In this document: positions 8,984 to 16,349 of the stretch, in pieces | Layout: the number at the start of each line of letters is the position of its first letter | How positions within the stretch are numbered: position 1 is the stretch's first letter | Assembly: GCF_013664685.1 (NCBI RefSeq) | Contig: NZ_JAAKDE010000004.1 | Span: 124,001-188,000, forward strand | Direction of reading: 5' to 3' | DNA: 64,000 nucleotides | Source: Capillibacterium thermochitinicola | GTDB taxonomy: Bacteria > Bacillota > UBA4882 > UBA10575 | Program-made: the position numbers and the translations under genes | Notes under the pieces: generated by a model | Told to the model about the DNA's origin: nothing | Databases searched by the model: none | Seen by the model: the letters and a program-made list of their open reading frames with translations, nothing else

Positions 8984-10195
8984 ACGGCGGCGCAAAACCG
9001 CCCCGGCCGGCACCGGCCGGTCGACTTGGAAATATACCCGGTAACTGTTGTGCCCGGCCGCCAACGGGTGGCCGTCCTCGTCGGTCATGGTGGTGGAATC
9101 AATGGTCAGCGTCGTCTCCGGGAGCAATAATTCCGTCTCATCACCCGCGTTTAATTGGTTCCTGAGCGCCACCAACATCTTTCCTTCCTCCGGCAGATAC
9201 TCAAGGACGGTCCCCGCCAGACCGTACGTCTGCCGGTAACTTTTTTCCGTATTCAGCCCGGCAAAGGCCTCTCCTTTGTGTTTGAGGTAAAATCCGGTGG
9301 TATAACCCCGGTTGGAGACCTTGTCCAGCTCCGCCAGCCATTCGGGCGCACAGCGGTACCCTTCCGGATCCTTGAACGCCGCATCCAACGCCCACCGGTA
9401 GGTCCTCGTCACCACCGCCACGTAATAGACGGTCTTCATCCGCCCCTCAATCTTTAAACTGGAAACCCCGGCCGCCAACACTTCCGGCAAATACTCGATC
9501 ATCCGGAGATCCTTGGAACTAAGCAAGTAACTGTACCGCCCGTCTTCAGTCAAAATAAGCGGTTCGTCCGGCCTGGTCCGTTCCGTCAACATGTACTCCC
9601 AGCGGCAAGGATGGGTACATTCGCCCCGGTTGGCACTCCGCCCCGTCAGGTAGGAAGAGAGTAAACACCGGCCCGAGTAGGCCAGGCACATCGCGCCGTG
9701 GATAAAGATCTCCAGTTCAACCTCGGGAACATCCCGCGCTATGGCGGCGATCTCTTCCAGATTCAGCTCCCGGGCCAACACAATCCGGCTGACCCCTTGC
9801 TCATGCCAAAACCGGACTGCTTCGGTGTTGGTGGTACTCGCCTGGGTGCTAAGGTGCACCGGCAGGTGGGGGTCCACCCGCCGGACAAGCGAGAGCACCC
9901 CCGGGTCGCTCAGGATCACGCCGTCGACCCCGATCGCAGCCAGTTCACCCGTTTTCTCTTTGACCAACGCCAGATCGCTGTTCCGGGCCGATATGTTGAT
10001 CGCCGCATACACCTTCACACCCCGTTGGTGGGCCATTCGTACTCCTTCCGCCAACTCCGCCGTCGTCATCTCGGCCTGTTGGGCCCGGAGGCTCAGTCCC
10101 TCCACCCCGGTATAAACCGCATCAGCCCCGTAAAGGATGGCCGTCCGTAGTTTCTCCAAATCCCCGGCCGGGACCAGTAACTCCGGTTTTTTCAT
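8969..10195 (-). CDS. U32 peptidase-family protein, TrhP/YrrO-like tRNA hydroxylation factor
   Basis: A 408-residue U32 protein. The start MKKPELLVPAGDLEKL, the barrel motif YGADAVYTG and the cysteine-bearing block MCLAYSGRCLLSSYLTGR with RGECTHPCRW are the family signature; the cysteines bind an iron-sulfur cluster in characterised members. Members of this subgroup (TrhP, YrrN/YrrO) are needed for 5-hydroxyuridine at tRNA position 34; related RlhA acts on 23S rRNA. The start at 10195 follows GGAGGAG with 6 intervening bases. It lies 39 bases after the OpuA ATPase gene and may be co-transcribed with it. Confidence 0.82.
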   Translation of the reverse strand: MKKPELLVPAGDLEKLRTAILYGADAVYTGVEGLSLRAQQAEMTTAELAEGVRMAHQRGVKVYAAINISARNSDLALVKEKTGELAAIGVDGVILSDPGVLSLVRRVDPHLPVHLSTQASTTNTEAVRFWHEQGVSRIVLARELNLEEIAAIARDVPEVELEIFIHGAMCLAYSGRCLLSSYLTGRSANRGECTHPCRWEYMLTERTRPDEPLILTEDGRYSYLLSSKDLRMIEYLPEVLAAGVSSLKIEGRMKTVYYVAVVTRTYRWALDAAFKDPEGYRCAPEWLAELDKVSNRGYTTGFYLKHKGEAFAGLNTEKSYRQTYGLAGTVLEYLPEEGKMLVALRNQLNAGDETELLLPETTLTIDSTTMTDEDGHPLAAGHNSYRVYFQVDRPVPAGAVLRRRLTGT

Positions 10196-10234
10196 CGTAA
10201 CTCCTCCCCGCGGTTCTTCCACCACTTTTCACCA

Positions 10235-11425
10235 TCAAGCCTGATTGTTCTTGCCCAATAACCCTGCTAAAATAGAGGTGCGCACAATGATCCCTAAAAT
10301 ACGCCGTTCCGCGTTGACAACCACTATCGGGTACTTCGTCTTGACCCCTTGATCAAGCAAATCTTGGATCGAAGCTTCTTCGTCCGTCGTATAATAATCA
10401 TGTCGTAAGATCTGTTCTAAAGAGCGGCCCTCCTTCACTGCGGCGATACAATCATCAATCGTGACAATTCCCCTGAGTCTCCGCTCCTTATCGACCACAA
10501 AAACACTGGAAATCCCGTTGTCTTGCATCTCTTTGATCGCGCCCCGCACCCCGTCCTTGAGGGAAACTAAAGCATTAGCCCGTTGCATAATATCTTTCGC
10601 CCGCACGATCTTTGTTCGATCAATGTCCTTAACAAATTCGGCAATGTATTCATTGGAAGGGTGGTTCAAGATCTCTTCCGGGGTCCCAATCTGCACAATA
10701 GAACCATCCTTCATCACCGCAACGCGGTCCCCCAACTTGAAGGCTTCATTCAGATCATGGGTGATAAAGATGATTGTTTTCTTCATCTTCGCTTGTAAAT
10801 CCAAAAGCTCCGACTGCATTTCCCGGCGGATCAGGGGATCCAAGGCACTAAAGGGTTCATCCATCAATAAAATGTCGGGGTCATTGGCCAGCGCCCGAGC
10901 TAAACCAACCCTTTGTTGCATCCCGCCGCTCAGCTCCTGGGGCATCTTATCTTCCCAACCTTTCAGCCCGACCTCCACTAAAGTTTTAAGGGCAATCTCC
11001 CGGCGTTTGTTTTTATCGACTCCTTTAATCTCCAAGCCGTACTCGACATTGCCTAAAACTGTCCGGTGGGTGAACAGGCCAAACTGCTGGAAGACCATGG
11101 CCACTTTTTCTTGGCGAAATTTCCGGAGCCGGTTTTGGTCGTATTTAACAATATTCTCCCCATCCACCAGGATCTCCCCGGCAGTCGGCTTATTTAACAG
11201 GTTAAAACAGCGGATTAAGGTTGATTTACCGCTCCCCGAGAGGCCCATAATAACAAAGAATTCACCCTCATAAATCGTAAACGAAACATTGTTCACCCCA
11301 ACGGTTTGACCGTATTTCTGCAGAATCTCCCTTTTCGTCCAGCCCTTTTTAAGCCGGTCCAGGGCCAACCACGGCCTTGAGCCAAAAACTTTTGTTAGAT
11401 TCTTTACTACTATTTTTTCCTTCAT
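10235..11425 (-). CDS. opuAA: Glycine betaine/proline-type ABC transporter ATPase with CBS pair
   Basis: A 396-residue ATPase of the ProV/OpuAA family. It has Walker A GLSGSGKST, a Q-loop in VFQQFGLF, signature LSGGMQQR and Walker B ILLMDEPFSALDP. A tandem CBS domain follows (about 275-390, with VSLKDGVRGAIKEM and RGIVTIDDC). In OpuA-type importers CBS pairs sense ionic strength or cyclic di-AMP. It begins 3 bases after the permease/binding-protein gene, a clear operon. Function: energises uptake of a quaternary-amine osmoprotectant. Confidence 0.93.
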   Translation of the reverse strand: MKEKIVVKNLTKVFGSRPWLALDRLKKGWTKREILQKYGQTVGVNNVSFTIYEGEFFVIMGLSGSGKSTLIRCFNLLNKPTAGEILVDGENIVKYDQNRLRKFRQEKVAMVFQQFGLFTHRTVLGNVEYGLEIKGVDKNKRREIALKTLVEVGLKGWEDKMPQELSGGMQQRVGLARALANDPDILLMDEPFSALDPLIRREMQSELLDLQAKMKKTIIFITHDLNEAFKLGDRVAVMKDGSIVQIGTPEEILNHPSNEYIAEFVKDIDRTKIVRAKDIMQRANALVSLKDGVRGAIKEMQDNGISSVFVVDKERRLRGIVTIDDCIAAVKEGRSLEQILRHDYYTTDEEASIQDLLDQGVKTKYPIVVVNAERRILGIIVRTSILAGLLGKNNQA

Positions 11426-11428
11426 GCT

Positions 11429-13348
11429 CTAACCTCCTCTCTGCTTTTTACGGGCTGTCGGGCGGTTGGATATTCTCTGGGTTACCCGGTCAATGATAAT
11501 CGCCAGGAAAACGATGCTGATTCCCGCATCAAAACCCATGGCAATATCCGTGCGGTTAATCGCAATTAATACGTTTTCACCCAGCCCTTTTGCCCCAATC
11601 ATCGAGGAGATTACCACCATCGACATGGCGGCCATTGTTGTTTGGTTGATTCCCGCCATAATCGTGGGGATGGCTTGTGGCAACTCAACTTTCGTCAGTA
11701 CTTGCCAGCGGGAGGAGCCAAAAGCATAGGCCGCTTCTTTCATCGTCCTTGGTACTCCCCTGATCCCTAAATTCGTTAAGCGGATACAAGGCGGAACCGC
11801 GTAGATAATCGTCGCAAACACGGCCGGAACTGTTCCTAAACCAAAGAAAATCATGGCCGGAATGAGATAAACAAAACTGGGCATCGTCTGGGCCCCATCA
11901 AGCAAGGGCTTGACAAAGGCCTCCACTTTGTTGTTATAGGCCATCAGGATCCCAACGGGAATCCCAATCGCCACCGAAATGAGCACCGCGGTGAGAACAA
12001 TGGAGAGGGTAAGAAGCATCTCTTCCCAAAGTCCCAGCCCGCCAATGGTCAAGACCATCAAAGCATATAAAAGACCGGTTTCCCAGCGGCCCAGCTTCCA
12101 GCCTAATAAAAACAGCAGGATTATTAGGATAAACCAGGGGATAAATTTGAAAGTCCTTTGTATCATGGAAACGATCCCAAGAACACCGGCTTTCAACCAA
12201 GCAAAGAAACCTTGAAAATTCGCGGTTAACCAAACAATTAATTTCTCCACATGGGTCCCTAAGTCAAGACGGATTTCGGCGGGAAATTGCGTAAAACCCT
12301 TTTGGAACCGGGCGGGACTTTCCGGCCGTTCTCCTTTAACCGCCACGGCCACTGCGGGCGAAACCCAGCTCGTCCAGAGGTCTTCATACTCCGTAAAAAA
12401 CCACTGCACTGTGGCTTCGATATCCCCCTCATGGTCCTGCATAAAAGCCAGAAGTTGACTGGTGATTTTCGTACTTGTCCGGTAATTTTTTAAGAATTCC
12501 ATAACGTCCGCGGCCTTCTCCCTTAAGCCGGAATTAACCGCAACCGTTACTTTCACCCCCGGGAATTCACAGGCGTAACCGGCCTCCCATTTATCGCTGG
12601 AATATGGTTCATCGGCGAGCAAGGTCAGATCATATTTACCGGTAATCCAGGTTGGATCCCAGTAATATCCGACCCACGGTTCCCCCTTCTCATAGGCGGA
12701 AACCAGTGAAGTATTGAGTGCCGTGTCCGAACCGGGGTTAAAGTAGTCATACCTTTCTTGCAAATTATATGTCTCCATTTTGGTCCGGAGGATCCGATCA
12801 GCCGCCCATCCCGGCGGTGAACCATAGATCCGGCCCTGCGCCGGGTTGTCGGGATCCCGGAATATTTGCCAGTAGCGAGGTAAATCTTTAATCGATTTTA
12901 AATCAGGAGCCAAGGGCGGAATTCCCCGCTCCGGATCGCCTTTAATCACATAGGTCGGAACATATAAACCCTGGGCATTATCATCAAAGTTAACTGATAA
13001 CTCAATGATCTCGCCCTGCGCGATTCCCTCCTGGTAGAGTTCGAGAATGTTATCCGTCCACGTTTCCATACAAATATCAATATCCCCTTGCCGGAGTCCC
13101 TGAATGACGATGGGGGAAGAACCGGTCAACACCTCCGTTTTGTATCCGTACCCCTTTTCGATGATCGTAGCGGCAATCGCATTATGGATTCGGATACTAT
13201 CCCAACCGGCATCGGCCAAAACCAGCGTGGGCTTTTCTCCAGACCCGTGGGGGTCGGCCGCCCTTGCCCCACTACAACCCAACCCCAGGGTAATGAGGAC
13301 CACTCCTAATCCAAGCAGTATTTTTTTCCCTTGAAAGCAGATAATCAA
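11429..13348 (-). CDS. opuAB: Osmoprotectant ABC transporter: binding protein fused N-terminally to permease
   Basis: One 639-residue chain. Residues 1-30 are a signal sequence ending near ARA; about 35-330 is an OpuAC-type binding domain (LADAGWDS, LTGSSPIVIQGLRQGDIDI, METWTDN). A linker is followed by a ProW-type permease (about 395-625, with IPVGILMAYNN, a TMPSFVYLIPAMIFFG segment and the EAA-like FGSSRWQVLTKVELPQA). In Lactococcus OpuA the binding domain is C-terminal to the permease, so this order is reversed. The start is TTG; GGAG is only 3 bases away, so the initiation site is uncertain. An upstream stop codon excludes a longer protein. Transcribed with the CBS-ATPase. Confidence 0.9.
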   Translation of the reverse strand: MIICFQGKKILLGLGVVLITLGLGCSGARAADPHGSGEKPTLVLADAGWDSIRIHNAIAATIIEKGYGYKTEVLTGSSPIVIQGLRQGDIDICMETWTDNILELYQEGIAQGEIIELSVNFDDNAQGLYVPTYVIKGDPERGIPPLAPDLKSIKDLPRYWQIFRDPDNPAQGRIYGSPPGWAADRILRTKMETYNLQERYDYFNPGSDTALNTSLVSAYEKGEPWVGYYWDPTWITGKYDLTLLADEPYSSDKWEAGYACEFPGVKVTVAVNSGLREKAADVMEFLKNYRTSTKITSQLLAFMQDHEGDIEATVQWFFTEYEDLWTSWVSPAVAVAVKGERPESPARFQKGFTQFPAEIRLDLGTHVEKLIVWLTANFQGFFAWLKAGVLGIVSMIQRTFKFIPWFILIILLFLLGWKLGRWETGLLYALMVLTIGGLGLWEEMLLTLSIVLTAVLISVAIGIPVGILMAYNNKVEAFVKPLLDGAQTMPSFVYLIPAMIFFGLGTVPAVFATIIYAVPPCIRLTNLGIRGVPRTMKEAAYAFGSSRWQVLTKVELPQAIPTIMAGINQTTMAAMSMVVISSMIGAKGLGENVLIAINRTDIAMGFDAGISIVFLAIIIDRVTQRISNRPTARKKQRGG

Positions 13349-13432
13349 TCACTCCTTTTCTGAATGGCTTGTGGTTTTTATATTATTTCTCCTCCCCTTC
13401 GCGAAATCCGAAGAAACCTGGTCTTCTCAAAT

Positions 13433-13459
13433 AAAAAATCACCTACAAAAAGTAAGTGA
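13433..13459 (-). terminator. Intrinsic-terminator-like hairpin inside the opuA leader
   Basis: On the reverse strand UCACUUAC pairs with GUAGGUGA across a U5 loop and is followed by UUUUUUAUUU. It lies about 85 bases after the predicted transcription start and 85 bases before the opuAB start, so it would stop transcription before the operon unless prevented. Upstream hairpins (UAGAUGGAAA/UUUUCCGUCUA) could compete with it. Confidence 0.55.
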
Positions 13460-13550
13460 CTTTAAATTTAGGTATAGATTCTAAAAACCCAAACCCCAAC
13501 TCTTTTAGACGGAAAAATTTAAACTTTCCATCTAAATTGCCCTGTTTTAT

Positions 13551-13579
13551 ACTATAACACAGATTGCTTTCTTGCGCAA
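13551..13579 (-). promoter_or_regulatory. Sigma-A-type promoter of the opuA operon
   Basis: Reverse strand: -35 TTGCGC (13574-13579), 17-base spacer, -10 TATAGT (13551-13556). Predicted start near 13544 leaves a leader of about 195 bases before opuAB. Confidence 0.6.
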
Positions 13580-13728
13580 ATTACCCAAACCTATCTTTTT
13601 GTTGTTTTAACGACTCCATCCTCTCCCCGGCAGGTATAAACCACTCCTTCCAGTGACTATTTCGAGGGTCCGCCCATAAGATAAACCAAACCCAAAACAG
13701 ACTGGGCTTAAGGAAGGAGTGTTTCCCC

Positions 13729-14448
13729 ATGCCGTCACCTCCGGAACATAAGCAGCTCAAAGATTACGGCATCATCAAGCTCCGCACCTTCAAACCAACC
13801 AACCGTTTGGGCTTCAAGTACTTAAAAGGGAAACACCAACCCACTGGGAAACAGGTCTTTATTAAGCTTGATCCCTCTTCCGGGCAGATCGCCGCCCGGG
13901 AAGCAACATTACTGAAGATCCTTAACGACCATCCTTACCGCGTTCACTTTCCCCTGCTGGTCGCCCACAAACCCCGCGGCCGTAATGCTTTTGTCGCCAC
14001 CGAATTTATTCCCGGGACAACCTTAAAGGTTTTTCTTACCAAGCAAGCCCCGTTAACGGCGGCGCAAACCAACTCCATCCTTGAGCAACTAGTCCGGATT
14101 CTGGATGTTTTGCATAAGAAGAGAATTATCCACCGGGATATTCGCCCGCAAAACCTGATGGTCAGTCTGGCCGGGGGAAAACCCCTTTTGCTTTTAATCG
14201 ACTTCGCCTTTGCCGTCGCCCTTAAGCCCAATCCTTTACCCGAACTTCCTTTTTTATTAGCGCGCCCACAGCTCCTCCGGCGTCTGGGCGGAAGCTACCG
14301 CGCCGCAGCCGACTTCTGGGATGATGCTTATTCGATACAGAAAATCGCCCAACTGATTGCACCGGACTACCGCCGTAAATACCCGCTGGTCGGGCAGGCG
14401 CTTGACAAGGCCATGGGGCGGCTTACTTTTCCCTATTCCCCAACCTAG
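13729..14448 (+). CDS. Small protein-kinase-fold protein with a DFA in place of DFG
   Basis: A 239-residue single-domain kinase-like protein. The N-lobe has a candidate ATP lysine (VFIKLD) and C-helix glutamate (AAREATLLK). The C-lobe has an intact catalytic loop HRDIRPQNLM (about 139-148) and metal-binding loop LIDFAFA, where DFG is changed to DFA. No canonical glycine-rich loop or APE motif is seen, and it ends early compared with Hanks-type kinases. It may phosphorylate a protein or small molecule, or be a degenerate kinase; no partner is encoded beside it. AAGGAG precedes the ATG. It overlaps the convergent copZ by 4 bases. Confidence 0.7.
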   Translation: MPSPPEHKQLKDYGIIKLRTFKPTNRLGFKYLKGKHQPTGKQVFIKLDPSSGQIAAREATLLKILNDHPYRVHFPLLVAHKPRGRNAFVATEFIPGTTLKVFLTKQAPLTAAQTNSILEQLVRILDVLHKKRIIHRDIRPQNLMVSLAGGKPLLLLIDFAFAVALKPNPLPELPFLLARPQLLRRLGGSYRAAADFWDDAYSIQKIAQLIAPDYRRKYPLVGQALDKAMGRLTFPYSPT

Positions 14449-14660
14449 GCGTCCTTAATCGCCTTTACATCATAGCCCAGCTCTTCAACGGCGTTTTTCA
14501 GTTGTTCATCGGTGACCGTCGCGTCCACTTCGACCGTTGCTCTTTTCTGGGCCAAGTCAACCCGGACTGTTCGTACCCCCGCCACTTGTCGCAAGGCAGT
14601 TTCAACATGTCCCACACAATGCTGGCAACTCATTCCTTCGATCTGAATGACCTTTTCCAT
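14445..14660 (-). CDS. copZ: CopZ-like heavy-metal-binding protein
   Basis: A 71-residue ferredoxin-like HMA domain with the metal site GMSCQHC near the N-terminus and the end ELGYDVKAI typical of CopZ/MerP-like chaperones. It would bind Cu(I) through the two cysteines and hand it to a P-type ATPase or regulator; none is encoded nearby. The start has AGGATGGG upstream. It may form its own transcript or share regulation with the divergent Spy/CpxP-like gene. Confidence 0.85.
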   Translation of the reverse strand: MEKVIQIEGMSCQHCVGHVETALRQVAGVRTVRVDLAQKRATVEVDATVTDEQLKNAVEELGYDVKAIKDA

Positions 14661-15050
14661 TAAACACCCATCCTTTCTTTCTTCTCGATCCTTTCCGTTC
14701 TAAAATAACTAACCTCCGTTTTTCCCTGAAACATTGACGCTTACCCTCTTTTATCTTGCTCCATCCGCAAACACGACCCCTACTCCATTCTTATGCTCCG
14801 TCAATAACCCGTCCTTTAGAAAAAGAGCGCCCAAAACTTGTTCTCAACATGAATCAGGTTCATTTTACCATGCAAACCCGGCAAAATCTACCTAAAAACA
14901 CCCAAAGCCCCGCCTTTAAAAGTTTTACCGGCATCCCGCGCCCGTTTTATGATTCTTTAGTCTTCGTTCATACTTTTTTCATAAATTCACGTTAGGATCA
15001 ATCTAAAAGCGAAATACTCCCTGCCAAGGAATTAAGAAAGGAGAATCCAA
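14661..15050. other. Intergenic region without a recognised gene
   Basis: 390 bases between the divergent copZ and Spy-like genes. It should contain both promoters, but I see no clean -35/-10 pair. A forward open frame of 79 codons from 14756 has no ribosome site and an implausible composition. Confidence 0.4.
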
Positions 15051-15527
15051 GTGCGGAAAAAAGCATTAGTTGCGGGTTTGGGTATCGTTTTGACCATCAT
15101 GACCACCACTGCCGCGTTGGCCGCCGGTTGGGGGATGGGTTTCGGCGGCGGCATTGGGGTTGCCTGTGGCTTGCCTGGAGCCCAAGGGATCCAGTGGCGC
15201 AACCTCGATCTTACTCCGGAGCAAAGCGAAAAAATCTTGACGATTCGGCAAGAATTCGCCAAAGATACGCTGGAACTCCGGCAACAGTTACAACGGGCCC
15301 AATTAGAATTGCACCAGCTCTGGGCAGCCGAAAATCCGGACCAAACCGCCATCAACCAAAAATTAGCGGCCATGACTCCACTCCGGCTGGAACTGAAAAA
15401 GAAAATCCAAGAAGCACAAAAGCAGATCGAAAGCATCCTTACTCCCGAGCAGTTGGAGCAGTATAATAACTTCCGGCCTTTTACCCCAGGCGGGCGAGGC
15501 CGTTTCCGCCCCCGGGGTTGGTGGTAA
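15051..15527 (+). CDS. Spy/CpxP-like exported LTxxQ-type protein
   Basis: A 158-residue exported protein: signal peptide 1-24 ending AALA, a glycine-rich stretch, then two LTPEQ motifs (DLTPEQSEKIL about 53-63 and ILTPEQLEQYNN near 140) flanking a long charged helix. This is the Spy/CpxP pattern: small helical periplasmic chaperones that respond to envelope or metal stress. A GTG start follows AGGAG by 7 bases. It sits directly upstream of a response regulator and histidine kinase, separated by a hairpin that may dampen read-through. The arrangement resembles cpxP-cpxRA of Enterobacteria. Confidence 0.75.
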   Translation: MRKKALVAGLGIVLTIMTTTAALAAGWGMGFGGGIGVACGLPGAQGIQWRNLDLTPEQSEKILTIRQEFAKDTLELRQQLQRAQLELHQLWAAENPDQTAINQKLAAMTPLRLELKKKIQEAQKQIESILTPEQLEQYNNFRPFTPGGRGRFRPRGWW

Positions 15528-15573
15528 AAAACAACTAATAATTAATAACGCCCTTTTTAGCAGTGCAGATCTT

Positions 15574-15607
15574 AGAAAGCTGATCTTAAGCGATCAGCTT
15601 TCTTTTC
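15574..15607 (+). terminator. Hairpin terminator after the Spy/CpxP-like gene
   Basis: A 12-pair helix (15574-15585 with 15592-15603), loop TTAAGC, followed by TTTC. The short T-run suggests partial termination before the response regulator gene. Confidence 0.65.
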
Positions 15608-15656
15608 TGGACAAAATCTCTGTTTCTTCTCTACAATAAAAAGAGGAGGGAACAGG

Positions 15657-16349
15657 ATGAAAAAACGGCGCATTTTAATCTGTGATGATGAAGAAAAAGT
15701 AGTGCAGCTAATCCAAGTCTACTTGCACCGGGAAGGTTACGAGACGGCGGCCGCCTACACCGGACGCCAATGCTTGGAGAAAGTTAGCCAATTCCGGCCG
15801 GACCTGCTGATCCTGGATATCATGATCCCGGAGGGGGATGGTTTCTTTGTTTGTCAGGAGATCCGGAAAGAAAGCAACCTCCCCATTATTATGCTAACCG
15901 CCCGCGGTGAAGAGAGCGACCGGGTGTTGGGGCTTGAAATCGGTGCCGATGACTACGTGGTCAAACCCTTCAGTCCCCGGGAATTAACCGCCCGGGTCAA
16001 AGCCACCCTCCGCCGCCGGGAATGGGATGCCACCTCCAAGCCGGATCGAATGAACTACGGCGACTTAGTGCTAGACAAAAAGGAACGGCGGGTCTTCGTG
16101 GCCGGCCAGGAAGTTCCCCTTACCCCCAAAGAATTTGACTTATTGGCACTCATGGCGGCCAGCCCTTCCCGGGTGTTTAGCCGGGACTTGCTGTACGAAA
16201 TCGTTTGGGGTAACGATGCCTTAGGCGACGTGCGCACCGTTGACGTCCATCTTACCCGCTTACGAAGTAAGATTGAAGAAAGAAGCGACTACCGGTATTT
16301 ACACACGGTCTGGGGGATCGGTTACCGTTTCGAGGTAAAGCAAAAATGA
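15657..16349 (+). CDS. OmpR/PhoB-family response regulator
   Basis: A 230-residue regulator. The receiver has the acidic pair in ICDDEEK, phosphoacceptor aspartate in LLILDIMIPEGDG (about 53), threonine in IIMLTARGEE and lysine in DDYVVKPFSP. The C-terminal winged helix has the TPKEFDLL and VDVHLTRLRSKI motifs. GAGGAGGG precedes the ATG. The stop overlaps the kinase start by 4 bases (ATGA), so the two are translated together. Confidence 0.95.
   Translation: MKKRRILICDDEEKVVQLIQVYLHREGYETAAAYTGRQCLEKVSQFRPDLLILDIMIPEGDGFFVCQEIRKESNLPIIMLTARGEESDRVLGLEIGADDYVVKPFSPRELTARVKATLRRREWDATSKPDRMNYGDLVLDKKERRVFVAGQEVPLTPKEFDLLALMAASPSRVFSRDLLYEIVWGNDALGDVRTVDVHLTRLRSKIEERSDYRYLHTVWGIGYRFEVKQK

Noticed and set aside
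14756-14995. 79-codon forward ORF
   Set aside because: No ribosome site, no recognisable domain; part of the copZ/Spy intergenic region.
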